A DNA stretch of 64,000 bases from Methanosarcina horonobensis HB-1 = JCM 15518 (GCF_000970285.1 NZ_CP009516.1:3451036-3515035), one strand, 5' to 3'. Counted from the first letter of the stretch, positions 27,514 to 37,815 are shown. Notes: generated by a model not told the origin, from the sequence alone. Made by a program: numbers and translations.

Positions 27514-29013
27514 ATGAGTCATTCATTGGGAATAAGACTATTTTTGGCGCTTGGTCTGTTTTTCTGTTTCATTTCAGGAGCGGAAGCTTCAGATTCTCTT
27601 GCTCAGGATAGCGGAGATATGAACCTTTCGGAACTCAAGGCTTTTGACCTGTTATGCAGATGTGAAACCGGATGCATAATAAATACCGTATCACTTTCTT
27701 CAACCGGGGACTATCTTGCAGCCGGAGGGTTTGATCACAATGTTTATTTGTTTGATTCCAGAGGGACGCAACTTTGGAATTATACAACAGGAGATATTGT
27801 TTATACAGTGTCTATTTCTTCAGATGGATCTCGAATCGCGGCAGGAAGCAACGATAAAAAAGTGTATCTCTTTACTCGAGAAGGAGATCTGTTATGGAGT
27901 CGCAAAACAGGAGGATACATTAATAGTGTAGCACTTTCTTCAGACGGCCTGTACCTTGCGGTAGGCAGTGAAGATGGGAAAGTTTATTTATTAAATAGAG
28001 AAGGTAGACTTTTATGGAGCTTTGATTCCGGAGATGCTGTCCGCAGTGTGGCAATTTCAAGAAACGGTTCCTATGTGGCAACCGGAAGTGCCAACAATTA
28101 TGTTTATCTCCTTGACAGCGAAGGAAAAACAGTATGGGGAAAAAAGACCGGAAGCCTGATCAACAGCGTGAGCATGAATCCGAATGCTTATTATGTCGCT
28201 GCCGGTGGGTCAAATTACAATGTTTATCTTTTTGACCGTAAAGGGGAGTTTTCGTGGATGCATAATCCCGGGTACTGGATCAGCAGTGTTTCATTAACAA
28301 ACAACGGCTCACATCTTGCGGCAGGAAGTTTTGACGACAAGATATACCTGTTCAATCTTAGCGGAGCAAAACTATGGGACTACCAGGTAAAGGATGATGT
28401 TTATGCTGTAGAGATAGCCTCAGACTACTCATTCATTGCAGCCGGAAGTTGGGACGATAACGTTTATGCCCTTAATATGGATGGAGAAGAGCTCTGGAAC
28501 TACAGCTGCGGAGGAAACGTTAACAGTCTTGATGTTTCACGCGACAGTTCGACCATTGCTGTGGGAAGTGATGCCGGAGCAATATACCTTTTTGAACGAA
28601 ATTTAACCGCCTTTGCACTGCTGCTAGGGGATGAAAGTTTCCTGCCAAAAGAAACTGTAAAGAAGACAGATGCAGTTACTGCAGCAGAAACTATCCAGCC
28701 CATAAAAGAAGATACTGCAGTTACGGGGGGCATTGAAAATAAGGTAGAAGACGTTTCAGTTGCCTCGAGCAGCGTAGCTGGGAATGCAAAAACCGGAGAA
28801 GATTCGGATTCGGAAGATTTGCCTCCCGAAGAGAGTTCTTTAAAAATCCTGGAAAAGTTTGATTCGGTAAAGTTTCCTGCTGCCCTTCTCCTCGGATCTC
28901 TGGCAGGTACGGTATTCTTCCTGAAACGTAGACTCGTTAAGTACTACGAAATGAATGAAAACCTTGAGGATTTTGAAAATCTTGAAGAAAGCGACACCTC
29001 CAAGAACAACTGA
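27514..29013 (+). CDS. Membrane-anchored beta-propeller surface protein
   Basis: The 499-residue protein has a signal peptide (FLALGLFFCFISGAEA), then eight or so WD40/PQQ-like repeats of about 41 residues with the pattern V-SVSLSSDGSYLAAGS-DNKVYLFDREGKLLWSY, a low-complexity Ser/Glu-rich linker (about 380-440) and a C-terminal transmembrane helix (PAALLLGSLAGTVFFL) followed by a basic stop-transfer and acidic tail. It is thus an outside-facing propeller tethered to the membrane. Such proteins probably bind partners or ligands; no enzyme motif is present. It is transcribed away from the sodium symporter, with a 241-base gap. Confidence 0.82.
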   Translation: MSHSLGIRLFLALGLFFCFISGAEASDSLAQDSGDMNLSELKAFDLLCRCETGCIINTVSLSSTGDYLAAGGFDHNVYLFDSRGTQLWNYTTGDIVYTVSISSDGSRIAAGSNDKKVYLFTREGDLLWSRKTGGYINSVALSSDGLYLAVGSEDGKVYLLNREGRLLWSFDSGDAVRSVAISRNGSYVATGSANNYVYLLDSEGKTVWGKKTGSLINSVSMNPNAYYVAAGGSNYNVYLFDRKGEFSWMHNPGYWISSVSLTNNGSHLAAGSFDDKIYLFNLSGAKLWDYQVKDDVYAVEIASDYSFIAAGSWDDNVYALNMDGEELWNYSCGGNVNSLDVSRDSSTIAVGSDAGAIYLFERNLTAFALLLGDESFLPKETVKKTDAVTAAETIQPIKEDTAVTGGIENKVEDVSVASSSVAGNAKTGEDSDSEDLPPEESSLKILEKFDSVKFPAALLLGSLAGTVFFLKRRLVKYYEMNENLEDFENLEESDTSKNN

Positions 29014-29028
29014 GAAAAACCATAAAAT

Positions 29029-29058
29029 GGGGAAACTCCTAATTTCTGGAGTTCTCCC
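29029..29058 (+). terminator. Hairpin after the propeller gene
   Basis: GGGGAAACTCC pairs with GGAGTTCTCCC across eight bases, with one mismatch and one G-T pair. It lies 16 bases after the stop. There is no strong T-run directly after, so it may protect the 3' end rather than terminate. Confidence 0.4.
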
Positions 29059-29178
29059 AGAAAGAGGGTTTGGTTCGAGATAACAAAACAGGATCAGCCA
29101 GGGAATAAATATGATTATGAGTAGACTGAGTAAATGCCGTTCTTATGAGAAGGAACCCGGGTTTTTTTCAGTACTTGG

Positions 29179-29802
29179 CTAATTATTCCCTATTTCTTTA
29201 CTTGCAGCCTCGGAAAGTGTTCGTATATGGAAATCCGAGTCCAGTTCTTCGGAAACCTTTCTACATTTTTCTATATCTATGTCGGGTATCTTAACCACCG
29301 TAACTCTGGTAGAGATCCCTGCTTCTTTTGCTCTCCTTACAAAATCAAGCACAGCTCTGTAAGCGTTTTTGTTGACAGGTCTGCAGAGTTTGTTATATTT
29401 TTCTTCGGACTCTGCGTTAAGGCTCACTGAAATCGAATCCATGCCTGCTTTTTTCAATTCCGCAACTACATCCAGTTTCGGATTAATCAAAGCAGCGTGC
29501 CCGTTAGTATCAAGCCTCACTCTTAAACCCCGGTTTTTAAGCCAGCGGGTGACTGTCAGTACAACATCTAACCTGAGGGTAGGTTCTCCAAGCCCTGTGA
29601 ACACGATTTCTCTGTAGTTTGAAAGGTCAAGCTCTTCAAGAGCTACGATGATCTCTTCGGTTGATGGTTCTTTTGAAAGCCTCAGGTCATACCCATAAAC
29701 GCCATCTGCGAAATTACGAATGCAGAAGACGCAGTCCGCACTGCAGCGGTTTGTAAGGTTAAGATAAAGATTGTTATGGGCTTCATAATAGATTGTGTTC
29801 AT
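29179..29802 (-). CDS. Radical SAM protein (TatD-linked type)
   Basis: The protein of 207 residues has the radical SAM cluster motif CSADCVFC within NLYLNLTNRCSADCVFCIRN, then VFTGLGEPTLR, RLDTNGHA and SISVSLNA. This matches the TatD-family-associated radical SAM group, whose reaction is not established. It is shorter than most radical SAM enzymes and lacks an auxiliary cluster domain. I chose the ATG at 29802: the residues before it are not conserved-looking. The TATA box lies so close that the mRNA probably has almost no leader. Confidence 0.85.
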   Translation of the reverse strand: MNTIYYEAHNNLYLNLTNRCSADCVFCIRNFADGVYGYDLRLSKEPSTEEIIVALEELDLSNYREIVFTGLGEPTLRLDVVLTVTRWLKNRGLRVRLDTNGHAALINPKLDVVAELKKAGMDSISVSLNAESEEKYNKLCRPVNKNAYRAVLDFVRRAKEAGISTRVTVVKIPDIDIEKCRKVSEELDSDFHIRTLSEAASKEIGNN

Positions 29803-29820
29803 AAGAATCAAAGTTCTTAC

Positions 29821-29828
29821 ATTCTTTA
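29821..29828 (-). promoter_or_regulatory. TATA box of the radical SAM gene
   Basis: On the minus strand GGTTATAAAG starts about 28 bases before the ATG at 29802. With the usual archaeal spacing the transcript begins at or within a few bases of the start codon, so this mRNA is probably leaderless, which fits the lack of a ribosome site. Confidence 0.5.
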
Positions 29829-30094
29829 TAACCATGACGCATTAGTCAGTTTTCGACCTATGGTTGAAGCTTTTCTTATATATTCCTATTTTGCCTCTTC
29901 GTCCCTGGTATCTGTCTGTTGCCCTTTTTTTCAAGCAGAAGGTTTATAGGCTAGTATGTACTTTTAAGGTTCAATCTGCAGCATTTAGCTAGCAGTATCT
30001 ATGTTTCAACTCATTTACTCTCCGCATTGAAGCACTTCAGGTTCTTTTCTGGAATTTGAATTTCTCAATGTTGACAGATATGTGTTAAAAACCT

Positions 30095-30136
30095 ATGATT
30101 GATGAAAAATTGCGAGATCCGCAATTTCGAAGGAGA
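30095..30136 (+). promoter_or_regulatory. Hairpin leader in front of the L7Ae gene
   Basis: AAATTGCG (30107-30114) pairs perfectly with CGCAATTT (30120-30127) around AGATC. The 5' side follows TTGATGA, a box-C-like sequence, and the 3' side is followed by CGA and then by the AAGGAG ribosome site. The arrangement could form a kink-turn-like site for L7Ae and hide the ribosome site. The outer stem of a classical kink-turn is weak here. The rest of the 308-base spacer 29836-30143 shows no gene. Confidence 0.4.
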
Positions 30137-30143
30137 AACTTAA

Positions 30144-30506
<363 letters not shown>

Positions 30507-30515
30507 TCCTGATAA

Positions 30516-30752
<237 letters not shown>

Positions 30753-30768
30753 AAAGACCGTACGGTGA

Positions 30769-30963
<195 letters not shown>

Positions 30964-30995
30964 CTGCCTGTTAGTTCAAATCAGTAGGTGTGAAT

Positions 30996-31445
30996 ATGGA
31001 ACAGACATACGTAATGGTAAAGCCTGACGGAGTCCAGCGCGGGCTGGTCGGAGAGGTAATTTCCAGAATCGAGAAGAGAGGCCTGAAGATTGTTGCCCTC
31101 AGAATGAACGTTATTGCCGAAGCTACTGCAAAAGAACACTATGGTGAGCACGCAGCAAGGCCATTTTTCCCCTCCCTTATCGAGTTCATTACCTCAGGTC
31201 CTTCAGTCTCAATGGTAGTTGCAGGAAAGGATGCGATTAAAGTCATGAGAGCAATAAACGGGGCTACAAACCCTGTGGATGCCGCTCCGGGAACTATCCG
31301 CGGAGACTTTGCTCTTGATGTAGGAAGGAACGTAGTTCACGCTTCCGATTGTCCCGAAGCTGCAGCAAGGGAAATTGCAATTCACTTTAAGGACTCCGAA
31401 ATCGGAAAGTACTCCAGAGTCGATGAGGTCTGTCTGTACGAGTAA
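30996..31445 (+). CDS. ndk: Nucleoside diphosphate kinase
   Basis: Ndk transfers the gamma phosphate between nucleoside triphosphates and diphosphates through a phospho-His. The 149-residue protein opens [20 protein letters not shown], and the active-site His sits in [29 protein letters not shown] is also present. The ATG at 30996 has AGGTG at the right distance; a GTG two codons earlier is the alternative. The gene is embedded in the translation cluster, where GTP supply for aIF5B and other factors makes sense. Confidence 0.97.
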   Translation: MEQTYVMVKPDGVQRGLVGEVISRIEKRGLKIVALRMNVIAEATAKEHYGEHAARPFFPSLIEFITSGPSVSMVVAGKDAIKVMRAINGATNPVDAAPGTIRGDFALDVGRNVVHASDCPEAAAREIAIHFKDSEIGKYSRVDEVCLYE

Positions 31446-31525
31446 TGCAGGTGCGAGAAAGCCTTTTTGCGTTTCCGAAATTTTTCGGACACTACCGGGG
31501 GTTTTCGTTCATCCGTACCTGCAAT

Positions 31526-31551
31526 GGGTCCTTCCGGGGAAACCCGGACCC
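31526..31551 (+). promoter_or_regulatory. Strong hairpin between ndk and infB
   Basis: GGGTCC pairs with GGACCC, with an inner GGG/CCC stem around AAA, in the 154-base spacer before infB. A second hairpin, TCCGAAA/TTTCGGA, lies at 31474-31489. They could terminate part of the transcription after ndk or stabilise the processed 3' end; the sequence does not decide this. Confidence 0.4.
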
Positions 31552-31599
31552 TTCTGGACCTGCAGTAAATAAGACGCGGGAATGAGAGAGGTTCTGTAT

Positions 31600-33375
31600 A
31601 TGGCCGACAAGAAAAATCTCAGGACTCCTATAGTCTGCGTGATGGGGCACGTTGACCACGGGAAAACTACTCTGCTTGACAAGATCAGAGGTACTGCTAT
31701 TGTCAGCGGAGAAGCCGGGGCTATCACCCAGCACATAGGGGCAACCGAAGTTCCTATAGATGTGATTGTAAATAAGCTAGGAGACCCGAGGCTAAGGGAC
31801 CGTTTCATGGTTCCGGGGCTGCTTTTTATTGATACTCCGGGACATCACGCTTTTACAACCCTCAGGAGCAGAGGAGGCGCACTTGCCGACCTTGCAATTG
31901 TGGTTGTTGACATAAATGAAGGTTTCAAACCCCAGACCTATGAGAGTTTACAGATCTTAAAAAGGTTTAAAACTCCTTTTGTTGTTGTTGCCAATAAGAT
32001 CGACAGGATCGGCGGCTGGGTTTCACAAAAAGATCTTCCTTTTGCTGCTACTTTCAAAAAGCAGTCCACTGAAGTCCAGGCACGGCTGGAAACAAAGCTC
32101 TACGAGGTAATAGGTGAACTCTACAATCAGGGCTTTGCAGCCGAACGTTACGACCGGGTCACAAACTTCCAGAAAACACTGGGTGTAGTCCCTGTGAGTG
32201 CTGTTACGGGAGAAGGCATCCCTGATGTCCTTATGGTGCTTTTAGGTCTTGCTCAGAAGTTCCTTGAGGCAAACCTGCAGTACAGTGCCAAAGGTCCGGG
32301 AGTCGGAACTGTTCTTGAGGTAAAGGAAGAAAAAGGTCTCGGAGCAACCCTTGACATTATCCTTTACGACGGCACATTGAAGAAAGGAGATACGGTTGTT
32401 ATCGGAAGCCTTGGCGAGCCTATCCAGACAAAGGTAAGAGCTCTTTTAAAGCCAAGGGAACTTTCCGAAATCCGTTATGAGAGCAAGTTCCAGCAGGTGA
32501 ATAAAGTAACTGCTGCGGCTGGTGTCAAGATCTCGGCTCCGGGACTTGAAGGGGCACTTGCAGGCTCTCCTATAAGGGTTGCAACAGAGGAAACCCTTGA
32601 AGAAATTGCAGCCCAGGTAAAGTCCGAAATAGATGAGGTCAGGATTGATACGGGTTCAGTGGGAGTCATGATTAAAGCAGATACCCTCGGTTCCCTTGAA
32701 GCCCTTGTCCATGAGTTCCAGAAAGATAATGTTCCTATAAGGAAAGCTGAAGTAGGAGACATCTCTCACAGGGACGCGGTTGAGGCTTCGACGGTTGAAG
32801 ACCCTCTTTATTCCGTACTTATAGGTTTCAGTGTTAAGGTCCATCCTGATGCCAGAGACTTCCTGCAGGAAAGCAATGTCAAGGTTTTCACGAGTGACGT
32901 TATCTACCGGCTGGTTGAAGATTACCAGAAGTACGTAAAGGAACAGCAGGAACAGGCTGAAAAGAAGATCTTTGAAACTATAATCCGCCCCGGAAAGTTC
33001 AAGATCCTTCCAGGATGTGTTTTTCGGCAGAGCAAACCCGCAGTAGTCGGGGTAAGGGTGCTTGGCGGAGTTGTTCGGACAAATGCGGATGTCATGCTTG
33101 AAAACGGAAACGTTGTGGGCAAGATCAAAGGTCTGCAATCAGAAGGGGAAAATATTCCTTCTGCAAAGGTAGGCAAAGAAGTTGCAATGGCAATCGAAGG
33201 TGCAACCGTAGGCAGGCAGATCAAAGAAGAAGACGTGCTCTATATTAACGTGCCTGAGAGGCATGCCAAAGTCCTTGAGCACGAAATCTACGACTCCCTT
33301 TCAACCGATGAAAAGGAAACTCTTGATATTTTCCTGACACTCAAAAGGAAAGATAATCCTTTCTGGGCAAAATAA
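31600..33375 (+). CDS. infB: Translation initiation factor aIF5B (IF2-like)
   Basis: aIF5B is the archaeal/eukaryal IF2 orthologue, a GTPase that promotes ribosomal subunit joining. The 591-residue protein has G1 GHVDHGKTTLL (from residue 16), G3 DTPGHHAF, and G4 NKID, then two beta-barrels around the IF2 domain 3 and a C-terminal helix pair ending LKRKDNPFWAK. No intein interrupts the G domain. The ATG at 31600 follows GAGAGGTT; six codons of an upstream extension are rejected. Confidence 0.96.
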   Translation: MADKKNLRTPIVCVMGHVDHGKTTLLDKIRGTAIVSGEAGAITQHIGATEVPIDVIVNKLGDPRLRDRFMVPGLLFIDTPGHHAFTTLRSRGGALADLAIVVVDINEGFKPQTYESLQILKRFKTPFVVVANKIDRIGGWVSQKDLPFAATFKKQSTEVQARLETKLYEVIGELYNQGFAAERYDRVTNFQKTLGVVPVSAVTGEGIPDVLMVLLGLAQKFLEANLQYSAKGPGVGTVLEVKEEKGLGATLDIILYDGTLKKGDTVVIGSLGEPIQTKVRALLKPRELSEIRYESKFQQVNKVTAAAGVKISAPGLEGALAGSPIRVATEETLEEIAAQVKSEIDEVRIDTGSVGVMIKADTLGSLEALVHEFQKDNVPIRKAEVGDISHRDAVEASTVEDPLYSVLIGFSVKVHPDARDFLQESNVKVFTSDVIYRLVEDYQKYVKEQQEQAEKKIFETIIRPGKFKILPGCVFRQSKPAVVGVRVLGGVVRTNADVMLENGNVVGKIKGLQSEGENIPSAKVGKEVAMAIEGATVGRQIKEEDVLYINVPERHAKVLEHEIYDSLSTDEKETLDIFLTLKRKDNPFWAK

Positions 33376-33382
33376 AGGCTAA

Positions 33383-33910
<528 letters not shown>

Positions 33911-33919
33911 TTTCAAGTT

Positions 33920-33940
33920 CCGCCTTCGGGCGGGATTTAA
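33920..33940 (+). terminator. UUCG-loop hairpin after rps6e
   Basis: CCGCC-TTCG-GGCGG lies nine bases after the rps6e stop. A UUCG tetraloop on a five-pair GC stem is unusually stable. It marks the 3' end of the translation cluster; the following sequence is T-rich. Confidence 0.55.
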
Positions 33941-34103
33941 CATACTCTTTGGTTTCCGTTTGTTTCCGTTTATTCGATTCTTTTTACAGACTCTTTTTGT
34001 ATCAGTTTCTTTTGTAAGTACTTATTTTTCAGAATTTCAGAATTTTTACCTGAGAATAGGAAAAATTCCGGTTTCTCACTTTACGATAATCAAAGGCAGA
34101 ATG

Positions 34104-34123
34104 CCCGTCACTTTAGTGGCGGG
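34104..34123 (+). repeat. Left-end hairpin of the TnpB element
   Basis: An eight-pair stem (one T-G pair) around a TTTA loop, 80 bases before tnpB. Its GGCGGG arm recurs in the right-end hairpin. Confidence 0.6.
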
Positions 34124-34203
34124 ATGAATGCCGTCAACTTTCCATAAATACTTTTGTAATTTACTCTAACTTATATATGCGTGTAAAACTAATATAACTT
34201 TTA

Positions 34204-35299
34204 ATGTTAAAAGCCTATAAGTACAGACTGAAATCTACAAAAATCCAAAAAACATTAATAGAAAAGCACATTGGTGGCTGTAGGTTTGTCTACAACTGGG
34301 CTTTAGAACAGAAAATAAAAACTTCTGAACAGACTGGAAAATCCATAAATCATATGGGATTAGATAAGCTTCTTCCTGCACTGAAAACTGAGAAACCTTT
34401 TCTGAAAGAAACTAATTCTCAATCTCTTCAAGGGATGACTAAACATGTAGACGCTGCCTTTGTTAGATTTTTCAGAGAGAAGAATGGCTTTCCCAGGTTC
34501 AAACCAAAGAAAAATCCAATACAGTCTTTTCCTGTACCTCAACACTACTCTGTAGACTTTAAAAAGGGCATAGTCAAGCTCCCTAAAATGGGAGAGATTG
34601 AAGTTCTATTTCATAGAACGTTTGAAGGTACTCTGAGAACAGCAACAGTTTCAAGATCATGTACTGGAAAATACTACATCAGTATCCTTGTTGAAGATGG
34701 AAAAGAACTTCCTACAAAACAGAAGTATTCAGAATCTACTACAGTGGGTATAGATGTCGGGATTAAGGATTTTGCTGTACTCTCTACAGGCGAAAAGATT
34801 GAGAATCCAAAATACCTGAAAAATTCTCTTAAAAGGCTTAAATGTCTTCAAAAAAGAGTAAGTAGAAAGGTTAAAGATTCAAAACGCAGAGAGAAAACGA
34901 GACAGCTACTTTCTAAAATCCATGAAAAAATTAGTAATCAGAGAAACAATTTCCAGCACAAACTCTCTTCTAAACTTATCCGCGAGAACCAAGCTATTAC
35001 ACTGGAAACTCTGAATGTTAAAGGTATGGTCAAGAATAACCATTTAGCACAGGTTATAAGTGATTCTGCATGGCATAGCTTTGTAACGAAGCTAGAATAA
35101 TAAGGCTAAATGGTTCGGGAAAACGGTACTAAGGATTGGACAATTTGAGCCTTCTTCTAAACTTTGTAATGTTTGCGGTTATCATAATTCAGAATTGTCA
35201 TTAAAGGATAGAGAATGGATTTGCCCTGATTGCAAGACTCCGCATGATAGGGATATTAACGCCGCTATCAATATCAAAAAGTTCTCTCTCCTTGAGTAA
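34204..35299 (+). pseudogene. tnpB: TnpB RNA-guided nuclease gene, frameshifted
   Basis: TnpB proteins are RuvC-like RNA-guided nucleases of IS200/IS605 elements, ancestors of Cas12. The first frame (34204-35100, 298 residues) holds the N-terminal helix-turn-helix part, the RuvC-I motif VGIDVGIKDFAVLS and RuvC-II ITLETLNVKGM. One extra A at about 35099 breaks the frame. The other frame continues immediately with WFGKTVLRIGQFEPSSK, the zinc ribbon CNVCGYHN...CPDCKTPHD and RuvC-III DRDINAAINI, and stops at 35299. All catalytic residues are present across the two frames. So this is a single recent frameshift in a full-length gene of about 364 codons. Reads as a recent pseudogene unless ribosomes shift frame. 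Confidence 0.85.
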
Positions 35300-35415
35300 A
35301 ATCTCATAACTGTTTGACACCTGCGGAACGCAGGGAAGAGCCTGGGGACTTGCTCTCAAAAGAGAGAGGGATGAACCAGAAAGCCTGCCATTTCAATGGC
35401 GGGTGGTTCACTCAT
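35240..35415 (+). ncRNA. Candidate TnpB guide RNA (omega/reRNA) region
   Basis: In TnpB systems the guide RNA covers the 3' end of tnpB and the right end of the element. Here the region from the zinc-ribbon codons to the right-end hairpin shows several pairings (CTCTC/GAGAG near 35355, GCCATT/AATGGC at 35387-35400, GAACCA/TGGTTC outside). The guide would be the flanking DNA after the element. Position and structure only; no direct proof. Confidence 0.35.
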
Positions 35416-35451
35416 ACGGGTGTTTAAACATTTACAAGAAAAGAGCTTTCA

Positions 35452-35808
35452 TTAAAACTGCCATTTTTTCCCAAAGAGTGTTTTATATAACAATTTGCAA
35501 ATCTCAGCTATTACAACAATAAGCGGCACTATTATAATACTGGATCCCAGTACTCTGATAAACAGAGCCACTAATCTACCGAGATCTGTTTGCAGAACAG
35601 TATCTCCATATCCTGCACTGAGAAGTGTTGTGATAGCCCAGTAGAGACTCAGTGATATGCTGGCAAAATTACCAGTTTCTCCTTCTATAAAATACATCAG
35701 AATCCCCAGAATTATTGTCAAACTCAGGACCGCAAATAGAAATACAATTATTTTTTTGCAAATCTCACGCAGGATTTTCTTAAAAGATCTGCTGAAAATT
35801 TTGATCAC
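35452..35808 (-). CDS. Two-helix potassium channel
   Basis: This 118-residue protein has a transmembrane helix (IIVFLFAVLSLTIILGILMYF), a pore helix and selectivity filter in YWAITTLLSAGYGDT, and a second helix (LVALFIRVLGSSIIIVPLIVVIAEI), the KcsA-like 2TM ion channel (PF07885) architecture. A tetramer in the plasma membrane would conduct K+. The filter reads SAGYGD where TVGYGD is the consensus, so the first two positions differ. No cytoplasmic RCK regulatory domain follows. The only start in frame is GTG at 35808. Confidence 0.82.
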   Translation of the reverse strand: MIKIFSRSFKKILREICKKIIVFLFAVLSLTIILGILMYFIEGETGNFASISLSLYWAITTLLSAGYGDTVLQTDLGRLVALFIRVLGSSIIIVPLIVVIAEICKLLYKTLFGKKWQF

Positions 35809-35853
35809 CTGTAGTTAGTATAAATACTTTAAATCGAATCCAGACACTTTTGG

Positions 35854-36474
35854 TTATATTTTGCTATTATATCGAAGATCATATATTTTAATATGGTTTG
35901 CAGAAAAATAATTCGGCCATATAAATCTTATTGCACCCATTCGTTTTTCACCGGGTTGTATTTTTTGTGGATCTGGCCAATCCATTGGTTCGTTCTTCAG
36001 GCGCTCTACAATATCTTCAGGAAGCGCTTCCAATGATCCCGGATATACCTTTTCCATAAATTCTGCAGTTGTTATATTTGTTCCCCAGACCTGAGCTAAA
36101 ACTGCACTGTCATTTGAGGAAAAACTGTATGATTTTGAAAGCATATATGGTTTGATCTCTGCCGAGATACATGCGGGTATTTTCTCGCCCTTATCATTTA
36201 CATGCACATCAGATGATTGTTTGAAATCAACATCCATTCCGAGTTTATGAATCCGATCTACGATTGAATCTATCTGATCCGTACATCTTGTAACATCATC
36301 CCATGATGAGCTTTTGTTTACCACTACCTGGTTGTAATTTTCAACAGCTTGTTGCAACTCATTGTTTAAATTCTCTGTTGCCGATATATTGATATTTTCT
36401 TTTGCCAATGCTTGCGGAATAAACAGCAAGCACAAAAAAATAACCGATATGGCAAATATATTTTTTATTTTCAT
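35854..36474 (-). CDS. Secreted hypothetical protein
   Basis: I do not recognise the family. The 206-residue protein has a clean signal peptide (IFAISVIFLCLLFIPQALA), a helical region (NELQQAVENYNQVVV) and a C-terminal mixed domain with MDWPDPQKIQPGEKRMGAIRFIWPNYFSANHIKIYDL. Two cysteines could form one disulfide. There is no membrane anchor after the signal peptide. It is transcribed in the same direction as the K+ channel gene, 45 bases upstream of that gene's start, so they may be one operon. Confidence 0.6.
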   Translation of the reverse strand: MKIKNIFAISVIFLCLLFIPQALAKENINISATENLNNELQQAVENYNQVVVNKSSSWDDVTRCTDQIDSIVDRIHKLGMDVDFKQSSDVHVNDKGEKIPACISAEIKPYMLSKSYSFSSNDSAVLAQVWGTNITTAEFMEKVYPGSLEALPEDIVERLKNEPMDWPDPQKIQPGEKRMGAIRFIWPNYFSANHIKIYDLRYNSKI

Positions 36475-36849
36475 AGTTTATACAACAACCCCAAATTTCA
36501 ACATCTTAATAAGTGTGTTATTCCCATTGATTTTTGAATTAAACCCCAATTCTCAAGTTTAAACATATTACCTCAGAGGCAGAATCAGGCAAGCCCTAAA
36601 TACTCTCAGAGCTAACATTGTCATGCCTCCGAGTGTAAACTGGGTTCAAATTTACTCGGGAGGGGATATTTGAACTCCATACTTATTTTAAACACATTCA
36701 ATATAAATTATAAGGTTTTTAGCCACATCATCGAACAATCAGAACAGATGCTGAATTTATGATTTTATTTTTAGCAGTAATACTTTATGTAACAAATCTT
36801 CTGACATTTTGGATAGGATTTCCTGGGGACACGAAAAACAACTCGATAA
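36475..36849. other. Spacer without a recognisable gene
   Basis: AT-rich sequence; I see no gene, terminator or repeat that I can support. Confidence 0.4.
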
Positions 36850-37617
36850 TTAAAAGAATTCCATGTACGCTTTTTCAATTTCTTCTCGATAAATAGGGTT
36901 TATACTATACGTTGTACTGTTTCCCATCTTATTTTCCGTGATAAGATCTAATTCCTTTAATTGTTTCATATGCCAGGTAACCGTACTTTTAGAAATTCCT
37001 GTTGATAGAGCAAGATCCCTGTTGGTGTTGCACTCCTCGTCTAAAATGTTACATATAATTTTGCGGGCTATCTCGTTTTGAAGAGCTGAAATAACAAGTT
37101 TTTCTTTTTCATCGAATGTGGAACTATTCTGAAAATATCTGACTCTTCCGTGATCATTATGAGATTCAACCAGATTTTCAGCCTCAAGGACAGCGAGATG
37201 ATAACGAAGAGTCCCCCTGTTCAGTCCCATATTGTTTGCAATCTCACTGACACAGGTTCCGGGATTTTCTTTAATAAAAACATATATGTTCTTCCTCTTC
37301 AGAACCCCGACAGTATTTGAATAGTCGACCATCCGGAATCCGAGTATTGCAAAAATAAGTTTTGCAGGGTACAGTAATATATACAGTAATATATCTATTA
37401 CCGATAAGATTTGCATCGCTGCCAGCCAGAGCAGAAAATGCCAGTATGGTTCTACTGTGTCCTCAAGTATTATCACCTCTTCTCCGTTAATTGAAGCTCC
37501 AAATTCGTCACCAGGGGCTGGACTTATTATATACTCCGTAGCTCTAGCTGTGGATATTAAGAGAAAAAAAAGTAAACAGGCGGTAAGCTTTTTTTCAAGC
37601 TTAGTGCTGGTAAACAT
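36850..37617 (-). CDS. Membrane-anchored double winged-helix regulator (locus A)
   Basis: The 255-residue protein has an N-terminal signal/anchor (TACLLFFLLISTARA), a short outside segment starting TEYIISPAPGDEFGASINGE, a transmembrane region (HFLLWLAAMQILSVIDILLY plus LIFAILGF), and two cytoplasmic winged-helix domains: FIKENPGTCVSEIANNMGLN...TLRYHLAVLE and NRDLALSTGISKSTVTWHMKQLKEL. It is a one-component regulator that could carry a signal from outside straight to DNA. The ATG at 37617 lies inside the last codons of a relic gene, the same overlap as in the intact locus B (48624-49860). Several in-frame residues before 37617 belong to that overlap. Target genes are unknown. Confidence 0.75.
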   Translation of the reverse strand: MFTSTKLEKKLTACLLFFLLISTARATEYIISPAPGDEFGASINGEEVIILEDTVEPYWHFLLWLAAMQILSVIDILLYILLYPAKLIFAILGFRMVDYSNTVGVLKRKNIYVFIKENPGTCVSEIANNMGLNRGTLRYHLAVLEAENLVESHNDHGRVRYFQNSSTFDEKEKLVISALQNEIARKIICNILDEECNTNRDLALSTGISKSTVTWHMKQLKELDLITENKMGNSTTYSINPIYREEIEKAYMEFF

Positions 37618-37815
37618 TAAATGTATATTCTTCGGTCCCACTAACCGACTCTCCATAGGCTTTGAACTTCCAGCTTCCCTGTTCGACATATCCCTGAGAA
37701 GGGTTTATATTGAGACAGATCCTGTCCATTGATACTTTCCATCTATTCGTACTGTCACCCATGAGGGGTAAGAAATCCGAGCATATAAAGTTTCTCTCCA
37801 AGGTATCGAACAACC
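37601..37815 (-). pseudogene. Relic of the secreted partner gene (locus A)
   Basis: The last 35 codons read LNINPSQGYVEQGSWKFKAY followed by GESVSGTEEYTFNV, nearly the same as the C-terminus of the intact secreted protein at 49348-49860. Upstream, homology continues for about 100 bases with indels, and the signal peptide and the N-terminal two-thirds are missing. Only the overlap with the regulator gene is kept. Confidence 0.75.

Larger units (their letters stand above)
34095..35415 (+). mobile_element. IS200/IS605-type element with TnpB only (approximate ends)
   Basis: The element consists of a tnpB gene without a tnpA transposase, flanked by subterminal hairpins. On the left, CCCGTCAC-TTTA-GTGGCGGG at 34104-34123. 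On the right, CCTGCCATT and AATGGCGGG at 35384-35403, inside a larger GAACCA...TGGTTC pairing. Both hairpins share the GGCGGG arm. The exact ends cannot be fixed by eye because this family makes no target duplications and has no terminal inverted repeats. It landed between rps6e and a potassium channel gene. Confidence 0.7.
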
